Below are positions 16,435-25,710 of a DNA stretch of 36,923 bases, piece by piece. Position numbers and translations under genes: made by a program. The notes under the pieces were generated by a model, which saw nothing but the letters and a program-made list of their open reading frames with translations, did no database searches and was not told the DNA's origin. How positions within the stretch are numbered: the stretch's first letter is position 1; each line of letters begins with the position of its first letter. The stretch is from a bacterium (GTDB lineage: Bacteria > Planctomycetota > UBA1135 > GCA-002686595), in NCBI GenBank assembly GCA_030426785.1, contig JAUHXY010000008.1, forward strand, positions 1 through 36,923, read 5' to 3'.

Positions 16435-18456
16435 ATGAAAGCTCTGCTCCGTCAACTCAACCCCGAACAACGGGATGCGGTCCAGACCACGCAGGGCCCT
16501 TTGCTGGTGCTGGCGGGTGCGGGCACGGGCAAAACGCGCGTGATCACGGTGCGCATCGCCTACTTGCTGCAGCAAGGCGCCGACCCGAAGGAAATCCTGG
16601 CGATGACCTTCACCAACAAGGCGGCCGCGGAGATGCAGGAGCGCATCGCCAAACTGGTGGGCAAAAAGAAGGCCGGTGGCTTAACCGTCGGAACCTTTCA
16701 CTCCTTTTGCCTAAAATTCATGCGCGAGCACAAGGCGGAGCTCGGCTGGGAACGGGGTTTCACGATCTGCGACGCGCAGGATCAACTCACGTTGATCAAG
16801 GGAGCTTTGCGCGAACTTCATATTCCCGAAGCCCGCCTCAAACCCCGTGACGTGTTAGGCCGCATCTCCTTGGCCAAAAACAAAGGGTTGACCCCTGAAA
16901 CCCTCCTGGACGCCGCCATGGGCGACGACGACGAGCTCGTGGGCAAGGCTTGGACCCGCTATCAGGAGCAGCTGCAGCGCACCCGGCGCGCCGACTTCGA
17001 CGATCTGCTGCTCAAGTCCATGGGCTTGCTGCGTCAAAAGCCCATCCGCTCGGCCATGGCCCAGCGCTTTCGTTACCTCCTGGTGGACGAGTACCAGGAC
17101 ACCAACGGTCCCCAGTTCGACATCGTCAACGCGCTCGCTTCGGAACACCGCAACCTGTGCGTGGTCGGCGACGATGATCAATCGATCTACGGCTGGCGCG
17201 GAGCCGACATCCGCAAGATTTTGGGCTTCGACAAGACCTACCCGGAAGCCAAGGTCGTGCGTCTGGAGACGAACTACCGCTCCACCGAACAGGTCATTGC
17301 CTGCGCCAACCGCTTGATCGTGAACAACACGGCGCGCCACGACAAGGCTCTGCGCTCGGCCGCGGGCCCGGGAGAACCGGTGCTCGCGGTGCAGATGCGC
17401 AACGAGACCACCGAAGCCGAGGAAACCGTGCGGGAGATCAAGGAACTGGTGCGCCTCGGCCATCACTACGACGACTTCGCCATCCTCTTCCGCACGGCCT
17501 TGCAAGCCCGTCCCTTCGAAGTCGAACTGCGCCTGCAACAGATTCCCTACGTGCTCGTGGGCGGCATGAGCTTCTTCGACCGCAAGGAGGTGCGCGACGT
17601 GCTCGCCTACCTGCGCGTGCTGGCCAACCCCGACGACGAAACGTCCTTCCTGCGCATTCTCAACGCGCCCCCACGCGGCATCGGCAAAACCACCCAGGAT
17701 CGCATCATCCGCTACGCGACCGAACAAGGCATCAGCGCCTGCGAAGCTTTCGGCGTCGCCGACGAGATCGACGGGGTCTCCCCCAAGCGCGTCGCGCCGG
17801 CCCAACGGCTGCTCGACAACCTGCACCTGCTGCGCCAGGAGTACCCCGACAAGGCCAAGTCCCTGCCCGAACTCATCGAGCGCGTGCTCGAGGTGGTCGG
17901 GTACCGGGAAGAGGTGGAGCGCCTCTACAGCGACCCCAAAGAACGGGACAAGCGCTGGGAAGGCGTGCAGGAAGTCATCCAATTCGCCACCAACTACAAC
18001 GACGAGAAAAAACGTCCAACCCTCAACGGCTTCCTCGATCGGTTGACGCTCTCGGCCAACGAAGGCCCCAGCGCGGACGATGCCAAGCGCCGCCAGGCGG
18101 TCACGTTGATGACCTTGCACGCGTCCAAGGGCTTGGAGTTCCCGCGGGTGTTTTTGGTGGGCCTCGAAGAGAACCTGCTCCCGCATTCGCGCTCGGCGGT
18201 AGAGGACACCATCGAAGAGGAGCGCCGCCTGGCCTACGTGGGCATCACGCGCGCCCAGAAGGTGCTCAAGATGAGCTGGTGCAGCGAGCGGGCCCGCGGC
18301 TCGCAGACCATCAAGCGCCATCCCTCGCGCTTCTTGTTGGAAGTGCAAGGCAAGACCCCCGACGCGGATTGGATCCCCGCCGGCCCCGACGACGTGACAG
18401 GCAACAAGGCGAAAGCCAAGCGCAAGGGTCGCCGCAAGGCCCGTTCGCGTCGCTAA
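16435..18456 (+). CDS. rep: UvrD/Rep-family superfamily 1 DNA helicase
   Basis: An ATP-dependent 3'-5' DNA helicase of 673 residues, the same length as E. coli Rep. Walker A is AGAGTGKT (27-34), and TFTNKAA and TFHS follow. Walker B is VDEYQDTN, with GDDDQSIYGWRGA after it. The late motifs are LMTLHASKGLEFPRV and EERRLAYVGITRAQ. Wording such as PYVLVGGMSFFDRKEVRDVLAYLRVLANPDDE is closer to Rep than to UvrD, but a PcrA/UvrD role in repair or conflict resolution is equally possible. The tail is a lysine/arginine-rich extension. ATG 16435 aligns with the family start. No Shine-Dalgarno sequence is seen. Confidence 0.94.
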   Translation: MKALLRQLNPEQRDAVQTTQGPLLVLAGAGTGKTRVITVRIAYLLQQGADPKEILAMTFTNKAAAEMQERIAKLVGKKKAGGLTVGTFHSFCLKFMREHKAELGWERGFTICDAQDQLTLIKGALRELHIPEARLKPRDVLGRISLAKNKGLTPETLLDAAMGDDDELVGKAWTRYQEQLQRTRRADFDDLLLKSMGLLRQKPIRSAMAQRFRYLLVDEYQDTNGPQFDIVNALASEHRNLCVVGDDDQSIYGWRGADIRKILGFDKTYPEAKVVRLETNYRSTEQVIACANRLIVNNTARHDKALRSAAGPGEPVLAVQMRNETTEAEETVREIKELVRLGHHYDDFAILFRTALQARPFEVELRLQQIPYVLVGGMSFFDRKEVRDVLAYLRVLANPDDETSFLRILNAPPRGIGKTTQDRIIRYATEQGISACEAFGVADEIDGVSPKRVAPAQRLLDNLHLLRQEYPDKAKSLPELIERVLEVVGYREEVERLYSDPKERDKRWEGVQEVIQFATNYNDEKKRPTLNGFLDRLTLSANEGPSADDAKRRQAVTLMTLHASKGLEFPRVFLVGLEENLLPHSRSAVEDTIEEERRLAYVGITRAQKVLKMSWCSERARGSQTIKRHPSRFLLEVQGKTPDADWIPAGPDDVTGNKAKAKRKGRRKARSRR

Positions 18457-18460
18457 ACCG

Positions 18461-18474
18461 ACGCGGCGCCGCGT
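18461..18474. other. 14-bp perfect palindrome after the helicase gene
   Basis: ACGCGGCGCCGCGT lies 4 bases after the helicase stop codon. It could fold as a short hairpin in the transcript, but no T-run follows, so it is not a classical intrinsic terminator. The following 200 bases to the coiled-coil gene hold no gene that I can support. Confidence 0.35.
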
Positions 18475-18681
18475 GGCCCGCGCCCCGCGGCTGCGTGCCC
18501 CAAATCGCGCCGACTGGAAGCCAATACCCAGGCGCCCGTCTCGCATTGGGCCGTCGAGCGAAACGGCTGCGCGCTTTCCCGAACTGGGCTTGGGCTGGTG
18601 GGAGAGGACCGTCGATGGCCCACCCGGAAACCTATCCCCAGGTTGCCGCATCCCCTCCCCCTTGGGTGGTCCCCCAATCCC

Positions 18682-21600
18682 ATGCCCATCACTCCCCTGT
18701 ACAGCTTTCTGTTCGCTGCCGGTTGTGCACTCGCCGGCGGCCTGTTCGCTTGGATGACCGCCGAAGGTCGGCACCGCCGCCAGCAGCGCGGCCTGGCCCG
18801 CCACATGACGGGGCAGGTCCACGAACGCTACAAGGCTTTCATGGGGCTAGAACAACGGGTGCGCGGCATCATGGCGGCCTTCGGTCGCTCGGAGCGTGAG
18901 CAATCCCAACGCATCCAGCAGCAAAGCCAACAGATCGAAGCCCTGCAACGCGCTTTGGTGGGGCTGGACGGGCAAGAGATCGAAGTGAGTCCGCAGGAAG
19001 CGGTGCGCTTCATGGAGTCCATCTGGCCGCAACTGAGCGAAGAGCACAATGACTCGCAGGAACCGGACTTTGGTATCGCGGAGTGGGAAGCGCGCTTGCA
19101 AGCCGTCCAGGAGGAGAAAAACCAGGAGCTCGAACGGCAAAGCGAGATCATCCAGCGCTTGACCGAGCGCGTGCAGACCCTGGAGCCGGCCAGCACGGCT
19201 TCCCGCGAGCAGCAAGGTACCATCGCCGAATTGCGCGATGCGTTGTCCGCAAGCGAGGAGAACCTCGAGGAGATGCGCCAAAAGGTGGAGAAGCTGCGCG
19301 AGTCCAAAGCGCAGTTGGAGGACCAGCGCACCGCTCTGCAAGTCGAGTACGACGGTAAGGCGGAGCGCGCCAGCGTGCTCTCGGAAGAGGTGGATCGCCT
19401 GCGCGAGCAAACCGAACGTCAAGCGAGTGAGCTAGAGGCTCGCCGCACCGAGCAGGGTGCTCTGGAGACCCGCCTGACCGAACTCAGCCAGAGCGAAGTG
19501 GATCTGCGCGCCCAGGTGGAAGAGCTCGCACAGGAACGCACGTCCCTTGCCGAGCGCGAAGCGATCCTCGCGTCCGACCATCAGACGGCCCAACAGCAGG
19601 CCGAGAAGAGCGCCGTGGAATTGGCTCGGATCGAGAACGACCTGGAAGCCGTACGCGGCCAACTCGAGTCCACTCAGGAAGAGATCGCCCAGATCACGGC
19701 CGAGCGCGACGAAGCGCAGGAAGAGAATCACCGTCTGCGGCAAACCCAAGACGCTTTGCAGGCCGAGCTGGAGCCGTTGCGCGAACAACACGCGGCCTTG
19801 GAAGCGGCCCAGATGGAAACGCAAGCAGCACTCGAGCGCGCCGAAGCCGAGGGTGCGCGCTTAGCCGAAGAACTCCAACAGCATCAAACCATGCTGGAGG
19901 GCTACCAAGAGGAGCTCGCCCAAGAGCGTGGCGCTCGAGCGCAGCTGGAGCAAGACTTGGCTGCGTCGCAGGAGCTCGCTGAGCAAGCCCAGGTCCAACA
20001 CCAGGAAGCCCAACAAGCCCTGGAAGCCGCCGAGGCCCAAACCAAGTCTCTTGCCGAAGAGGTCACCAGCCTCACCGAGGAATTGGAGTCTCTGCACGCC
20101 GAGCGCACCACGGCGGACTCCACCCGCAAGAAACTCGAGCGGGTACGCCAGCGTTTGGAACAGGACACCGGCGCCCTGGAAGCGCGCCTCGCCGAAGTCG
20201 AAGGTTTCCTCGCCGCTCGCGGGGAAGAACTCGTCGGCGCCCAGGCCAGCGTAGCGGACCGGGAGGCGCAGATCCGTGCCCTGCAGGACGAATTGCGCGA
20301 CGAACGGGCGCGCAAAGAAGCCTCGGATGCCGAGCGCGCTACCACGCGCCACCAGGCCGAGCAGCAATCCCGTGTTTTGCACTCCGAGATCACCGGGCTG
20401 CAGGAACAGCTCGAAGAGGTGCAGGCGCAGAAGTCGCAGGAATCCGAGCGCAACGCGGCCCTGCAAGCCGAGCTGGCCCAGCGCCAAGCCGACCTGCAAC
20501 AACTGGAGCAAGAAGGCGAGCGCCTACGCGGCCAGGAGAGCAGACTGCAAAAGCAGATCCATACCCTCCAATCCCGGGTGCAGACTCAAACCGAAAAGGC
20601 CGGCAAGTCGAAGCAATCCCTGCAGAACAAGCTCGAGAAGCTGCAAAACGCATGGGACAGCGATCAAGCCGAGCGTGCCCGGCAAGCGCACGAGCAGCAG
20701 CAACGCATCGATGAGTTGACCTCGGAGAGCAACGCCCTGCACCTCGAATTGGAGACCCTGCGCGCCGACCACGACGCCTTGCAAAGCGGCTCCCAGGAGC
20801 GGATCGAAGAGTTGGAAAGCGCCCTGGCCACCAGCCAGGCCACCCTAGCGAACGCCACGAAAGAGGCGCGCGCCTTCCAACGGGAGACTCGCAAAGCCTC
20901 CAAACAAGTCGACGCCCAGCGGGACGCTTTGGAGGTCGCTCTTCAAACCCTGCAAAGCGAACACGACCAAGCCTTGGAATCGGCCGCCCAAACCGAAGCG
21001 AGCTTGCGCGCCAAACTGAAGCAAGCCACCGAAAAGCGCCAATCCCTGCAGGCGCAACTGAAAGAGGCGCGCTCAGCAACCCGAGCACGGACCCAGGAAG
21101 GCGCCGCGCGCGCGGCCGAGCTGGAGACCCAACTCGAAGATCTGCAACGAGCCCTGCAGAGCGAGCAGGAACGTCGCCAAGCGGATGCGGATCAGCACGC
21201 GGAAGTGTTGACCTCCATGCGCCGCCAGCAGGAAGGCTTGCAAGCCCGCCTGCTGGAAGCGCAAGACGAGTGCGGGCGTCTCGAGACCGTACTCGCCGAG
21301 CAGTCCGACCAGAGCGCAGCCGATCGCTCCGCAGCCCAGGCCGAGCTGATGGAGGCGCGCAAAGAATCTCGGTCCCTGACCAAAGAACTGCAGCGCCTGC
21401 AAAAGCAGCAAGCTCGCGTAGAGCAGCAGCGCGAAAAGGACGGGGCCCAGGCCGAGCAAGCGTTGCAGCGCATGGAAGCGCAGCGCGTGCAACTCGAACA
21501 GGAAGCCCAAGACCTGCGCGAAACCGTCGCCGAGCTGCAAAGCCAGCAAGCCGCCGCGCAATCCAGCGCCCAAGCGAACTTGGAAGCTGCCCAATCGCAA

Positions 21601-22449
21601 AGCGAGCGCCTGCAAGAGCAGGTGCAGTCCTTGGAAGCTCGCTTGGCCCAGCAGTCCCAACAGCAAGCCGCCGAAACCCAGGCGAGCGAGCAAGCGCGTA
21701 CCCAATGGGAGCAAAGCCTCGCCGCTTTGCAGGCCGACAGCGAAAGCTTGCACCAAACGATCGCCGAGCTGGAAACCGAGCGCTCGCAGAGCGTCAAGGC
21801 CGAAGCCTCTGCTCAAAAGGAACTGCAAAAGGAACAAGCGCGCTACGAAAAGCTCGAAGCCAAGTTCGCCAAAGAACAAGCTCAAGCTGCCGACTTACGC
21901 AAAGCCAAGCAGCAACTGCAAAAGCAATGGCAGGCCGCCCAGAAGGAGCTCTCCCAGGCCCAAAAGCAGCAGCAGAAACTGGTCCAAGCCGGCGAGGAGC
22001 AGGCGCATAAGGACCAAGCCGAAATCGAACGTCTGCAAGGCCACGTAGACGCCCTACAAGCCGAAATCGACCGGCGCGACGCGCAACTGGCTCAATGGAG
22101 TGAGCAAGAGCGCTCTAGCCAGCGGGAATTGCAGCGGATCGCTGCACGCCTAGCGGAAACCGAAGCCGAACTCCACAGCAAGCGGGAACGCGTGCGCCTG
22201 CTCGAAGAACGCGCGATCGAATTGGAAGCGCAGGTGGACACCCTGGACGCCATTCGCAACCAGCAAGAGGCGACCATCGGGGAATTGCAGGAGTCCCTCG
22301 AAAACACCAGCGAATCCCTCGAGGAGAAGATGGCGCGCCTCGCCAAGAAGCAATCTTCGGTGGAGGCGGCTCAAGCCATGCTCGGCAACCTCAAGCCCTT
22401 GCTCGACGCCCTCGAGCACCGTCTGCACGACGACCAAGAGGCGGCCTAG
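18682..22449 (+). CDS. Giant membrane-anchored coiled-coil protein
   Basis: A 1255-residue protein of unknown function. ATG 18682 gives a short hydrophobic N-terminal segment (about 5-25, PLYSFLFAAGCALAGGLFAW) followed by arginines, as expected for a signal anchor with the bulk in the cytoplasm. From about residue 60 to 1235 it is almost continuous heptad-like sequence rich in Glu, Gln, Ala, Leu, Arg and Ser, with very few prolines or aromatics. No Walker A, ABC signature, zinc hook or hinge is visible, so it is not an SMC or Rad50 ATPase. An antiparallel or parallel rod well over 100 nm long is conceivable. A structural role in the envelope, cytoskeleton or nucleoid is inference. An earlier in-frame ATG at 18598 would place proline-rich sequence before the anchor. 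Confidence 0.85.
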   Translation: MPITPLYSFLFAAGCALAGGLFAWMTAEGRHRRQQRGLARHMTGQVHERYKAFMGLEQRVRGIMAAFGRSEREQSQRIQQQSQQIEALQRALVGLDGQEIEVSPQEAVRFMESIWPQLSEEHNDSQEPDFGIAEWEARLQAVQEEKNQELERQSEIIQRLTERVQTLEPASTASREQQGTIAELRDALSASEENLEEMRQKVEKLRESKAQLEDQRTALQVEYDGKAERASVLSEEVDRLREQTERQASELEARRTEQGALETRLTELSQSEVDLRAQVEELAQERTSLAEREAILASDHQTAQQQAEKSAVELARIENDLEAVRGQLESTQEEIAQITAERDEAQEENHRLRQTQDALQAELEPLREQHAALEAAQMETQAALERAEAEGARLAEELQQHQTMLEGYQEELAQERGARAQLEQDLAASQELAEQAQVQHQEAQQALEAAEAQTKSLAEEVTSLTEELESLHAERTTADSTRKKLERVRQRLEQDTGALEARLAEVEGFLAARGEELVGAQASVADREAQIRALQDELRDERARKEASDAERATTRHQAEQQSRVLHSEITGLQEQLEEVQAQKSQESERNAALQAELAQRQADLQQLEQEGERLRGQESRLQKQIHTLQSRVQTQTEKAGKSKQSLQNKLEKLQNAWDSDQAERARQAHEQQQRIDELTSESNALHLELETLRADHDALQSGSQERIEELESALATSQATLANATKEARAFQRETRKASKQVDAQRDALEVALQTLQSEHDQALESAAQTEASLRAKLKQATEKRQSLQAQLKEARSATRARTQEGAARAAELETQLEDLQRALQSEQERRQADADQHAEVLTSMRRQQEGLQARLLEAQDECGRLETVLAEQSDQSAADRSAAQAELMEARKESRSLTKELQRLQKQQARVEQQREKDGAQAEQALQRMEAQRVQLEQEAQDLRETVAELQSQQAAAQSSAQANLEAAQSQSERLQEQVQSLEARLAQQSQQQAAETQASEQARTQWEQSLAALQADSESLHQTIAELETERSQSVKAEASAQKELQKEQARYEKLEAKFAKEQAQAADLRKAKQQLQKQWQAAQKELSQAQKQQQKLVQAGEEQAHKDQAEIERLQGHVDALQAEIDRRDAQLAQWSEQERSSQRELQRIAARLAETEAELHSKRERVRLLEERAIELEAQVDTLDAIRNQQEATIGELQESLENTSESLEEKMARLAKKQSSVEAAQAMLGNLKPLLDALEHRLHDDQEAA

Positions 22450-22474
22450 GTGCGCTGATCAGCGGCCATCGCAA

Positions 22475-22521
22475 CGCGAGCCTGCTCGGCACTCCTCCAG
22501 GGGGTTCCGGGCTGGCTCGCG
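22475..22521. other. Inverted repeat between convergent genes
   Basis: CGCGAGCC (22475-22482) pairs perfectly with GGCTCGCG (22514-22521) across a 31-base loop. It lies in the 97-base gap between the convergent coiled-coil gene and the repeat-protein gene, where a bidirectional terminator is expected. There is no T-run, so this is only a candidate. Confidence 0.3.
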
Positions 22522-22546
22522 GTCGTTGGAGGCCTTGCGGGCCCCT

Positions 22547-25542
22547 TTAAAGCTCCACGTGGGCGGGGCTCCCGCGCGTCAAAATCACCGGCACGCGTTC
22601 GCCCTCCCCCCCTTGCCAGCGCAGGTCCAACCAGATCTCTCCGGCCGGCAATCCTTCAAAGCGGAAACGCCCGTCTTCGATGCGTGCCCAATCGACCACC
22701 GTACCGCCTTCCGCTTGGCGGTAGGCGGCCAACCAGTTGTCTTGGGCTTCGGCATCGGAAACCGTCCCCTCCAAGACGCAACCCAACCCGAGCACGATGG
22801 ACTCGACCTGTTCGGTCTCGTCCCCGCGAACGGTGATCGACTCGGGGGACACCACGACGTAGTGCTGCCCGCCTTCGGGGATGGCGCGGCTGAGCAGGGA
22901 GTACTCCCCCTCGGCGAGCCCCTCAAAAAAGACGCCCTCTTCGGTACTGCGCACAGGCCGGATGGCTCCTTGCCCATCGCCCCCCACCAACTGCAGGCTG
23001 CGCGTGCGGATGCGGCCGGGGAACGGGCCCCCGCCTTCCAGCAGGGTGACCAGTTTCAAGCGGCCCCCAGGCAGGAGCAGGTCTTGCCGTACTTCGCCAC
23101 GCCCCTGCACTTCGATGCGCCACGTGCGCGAACCGCTGGAGTTGTTGTGATCGCGCATGCGCACGGTGTAAGTGCCGGGACCTTCGAGGACCACCCGATA
23201 CTGACCATCGCTTTCGCTAAAAGCTTGGACCTGGTCGCGCTTGGGCTCCAGTCCGCGGAATTCGAGGATGCGCTTTGGCACCGTCTCCTCGCCTTGCAGC
23301 AGGCGACCAACCAGCACTAGCGAGTCGGCGGGCCGGCCTTCGAAGTGCACGTTGGTGGTGCGATTCGAGTCCACCCGCACTTCTTTCTCAAGGTTCAAGG
23401 AAATCTGGCGGGAGTAGGACACCCCCTCCGGCTCGACCGAACGTTCCACGGAAACCCGGTAGTCGCCGGCCGGTAACTCCCCCACCGAAAAGCGTCCATC
23501 GTTTTGGACGTCCCCGCGGAACACGCTTCCGTAGTCGCCGTCGCTCTCGAGAAAGCGGGCCTCGACCTGCATGTCCCCCTGGAGCCAATCCCGGTGCAGC
23601 GTGCCTTCCAATTGCCCCGGGCTCGGCAGACGCAGTTCCAAGTCGTCCACCTGTTGGCCGACGACGACGGTGCCCTCCCAGGGCGGGCTCTTGCCTTCGA
23701 TGTGTCGTTCGGCCACGACGCGCCAGCGGCCCGCATCGAGCCCGTTGAGGGTGAATCCGAGCAGCTCGGTCGCGTCGGTGCTCTTGCGCGTATCTCGGGA
23801 CCACTCCATCTCCTGCCCATGCTCGTCCAGGAGCATGGCGCGCACGCTGGCCTTCACCGGGTTGCCCTTGGAATCGACGACCCGCCCTTGGATCATGGCG
23901 GCCCGCGGCAACATCAAGCGAGCGGTGTCGTTGGTAGGCACCTCGATCACCACGGGCTCGCCGTCCTTATGGCGCGCAGCCGAGGCGCGCAAAACCCAAG
24001 GTCCCGTCGGCAACCCCTGCAAGACGAAGCGACCGTCCGGATCATCGAAACTGTGCCGTTGTTGCCCCGCGCCGAGCTCTTCGAGGTCGTCGCTGAGCTT
24101 GGGTACCGCCACAATGCGAAAGCGGTCGATGGGCTTGCCCGTATCGTCGAGCACCCGCCCTTGGACCTGACCGGTCTCCAAACCCAAAACCAAAGCGACC
24201 GGGAGTCCGCCTGGACGAACTCCATCGGCTCGGGTCAAAACACGATTCTCGCGTTCCCAGCGGCGAGCTTTGATCCTCGACAGATCGGCCGGCGGCTGCT
24301 TGTTGGGCGGCAGCCCCTCGGCGATCAAGCCATACTCTTCGTGGTCCTCGAAACCGGTGAATTCGAATTGACCTTCCGCATCCACGATAGCGGTTCCGGT
24401 CGGTCCCTCTTTCTCCATAAAAAAGGGCGTGGTTTCCCCCAACAGGCGCACCTTGACCCCGACGGCCGGTTCCCCCGAAGCCCAATGCACCGTCCCTCGA
24501 ATCGACTGGCCGCTGTGCAGGCGCAGCGTGCGCTCGATGGTGGTACCCGCGCGCAGTTCTAGTTCGATGGTTTCCGGCTGCGTGTAGCCTTTGCCCTCGA
24601 AAGAGACGCGCGCGTTACCCGCGGGAAGCTGCACGGCCCGGTAACGACCGTCCACCACATCGAAGGTCGAGTTGAGCGAATCGTCCCAGATGCGATAGTC
24701 TCCATCCTCGTCGGCCACGGTCACGCGCACCTGGCCGCGGTCGACAGGCTGCCCGAGCTGGTCGACGACCGCCCCTTCGACGACGGCCTCTTCGACAAAG
24801 GTCAGGGTTTGCTCGGTGTGCGTGCCGGCCTCAAGGTTGGAAAAGTCGAAACGCAGGTTGCCGTAGCCCTCGGCCTTCGCCCGCAATTGAATCGATCGAC
24901 TGGGCGGCAAGCCGCGCAATTCCAGGCGGTTGCCGGCTTTCCAAGTGGGAGCTGCAAGTACACATCGACGGCCGCCCCTAAGCGCGGCTGCAGGACGAGT
25001 TCGCCTTCTTCGGAAGCATTCCAAGCCTGGGCCCGGCGCAGGTAGCAGTACTTTCCGTAGAGGCGCAGGGTGGCCGCCTTCGAATCGACCGCCACCGCCA
25101 CGCGAAACGTTCCGTTGCGCTGCACGGCCACGCGGTGCTCCCGACGGCCGTGCCGGTCCCACTCGAACACTTTTCCGCGCGCGACCACCTCCAAGACCTC
25201 GTCGGGCGGCGTGCCCTCGGGCAACTCGACCCGGCCCTCCACCCAAAGCACGGGATGACGATCCGCGATCGGCTCCCGCGCCTGCTCTTCACGGCTGACT
25301 TCGGGCACCACCTCTTCCACGTTGGTGCGCACCTCCTGGTTCTGTTGGGGCTCCTCGACGAGGCCGTGCAGGGCCGGAGCGGACCCGCCGTTGGCCGTAG
25401 ACGGCGGCGTGACTTCCGGCGCAGCCCCCCATTCCAATCCGCGCGGCGCTTCCTCCGGCGCGGACCCGCGGCTCATCCACCACCAGCCGCCGCCGACCAT
25501 CAGGAGCAAGCCGAACAAGGGGATCCACCAAGCGAGTTTCAT
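22547..25542 (-). pseudogene. Carboxypeptidase-regulatory-like repeat protein, split by a frameshift
   Basis: An exported or membrane-anchored protein built from about seven beta-sandwich repeats of the CarboxypepD-regulatory type. Openers include VEGAVVDQLGQPVD, IRGTVHWASGEP, VQGRVLDDTGKPID, IQGRVVDSKGNPV, LEGTLHRD and LEGTVSDAE. The N-terminus MKLAWWIPLFGLLLMVGGGWWW (split here as one hydrophobic anchor) starts at ATG 25542. The frame breaks near 24947-24949. Before that point the frame opened at 25542 reads well (VDVYLQLP), and after it the frame one base over reads well (WKAGNRLELRGLP). Adding one C to the CCC run restores a continuous 998-codon gene ending at TAA 22547. A sequencing or assembly indel is the simplest explanation; a true mutation is possible. 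The function is unknown, probably structural or adhesive outside the cytoplasm. Confidence 0.82.
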
Positions 25543-25710
25543 AAGCGCAGAGTACGGAGACCGAGCGGACGCCCGTGGGCGGCCCCTCCTTTCGCCCCTA
25601 GTCTACGCGGTGCGCAGGAATGCGCGGGAAAACCGCCTCAGCGGCACCGAGGTCTTTGCGGCGCACTTACCCAGCCTTGGGAAGGCGCACTCGCCGCAGC
25701 CCACGCGCGC

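Noticed and set aside
19432-21885. Several long antisense frames opposite the coiled-coil gene, rich in Leu, Phe and Gly
   Set aside because: Glu/Gln/Ala-rich heptad codons give Leu/Phe/Gly-rich antisense frames automatically; they look like membrane proteins but have no family match or start context.
24930-24960. Programmed -1 ribosomal frameshift in the repeat protein
   Set aside because: No X-XXY-YYZ slippery heptamer is in frame at the joint, and a one-base change in a C run explains it more simply.
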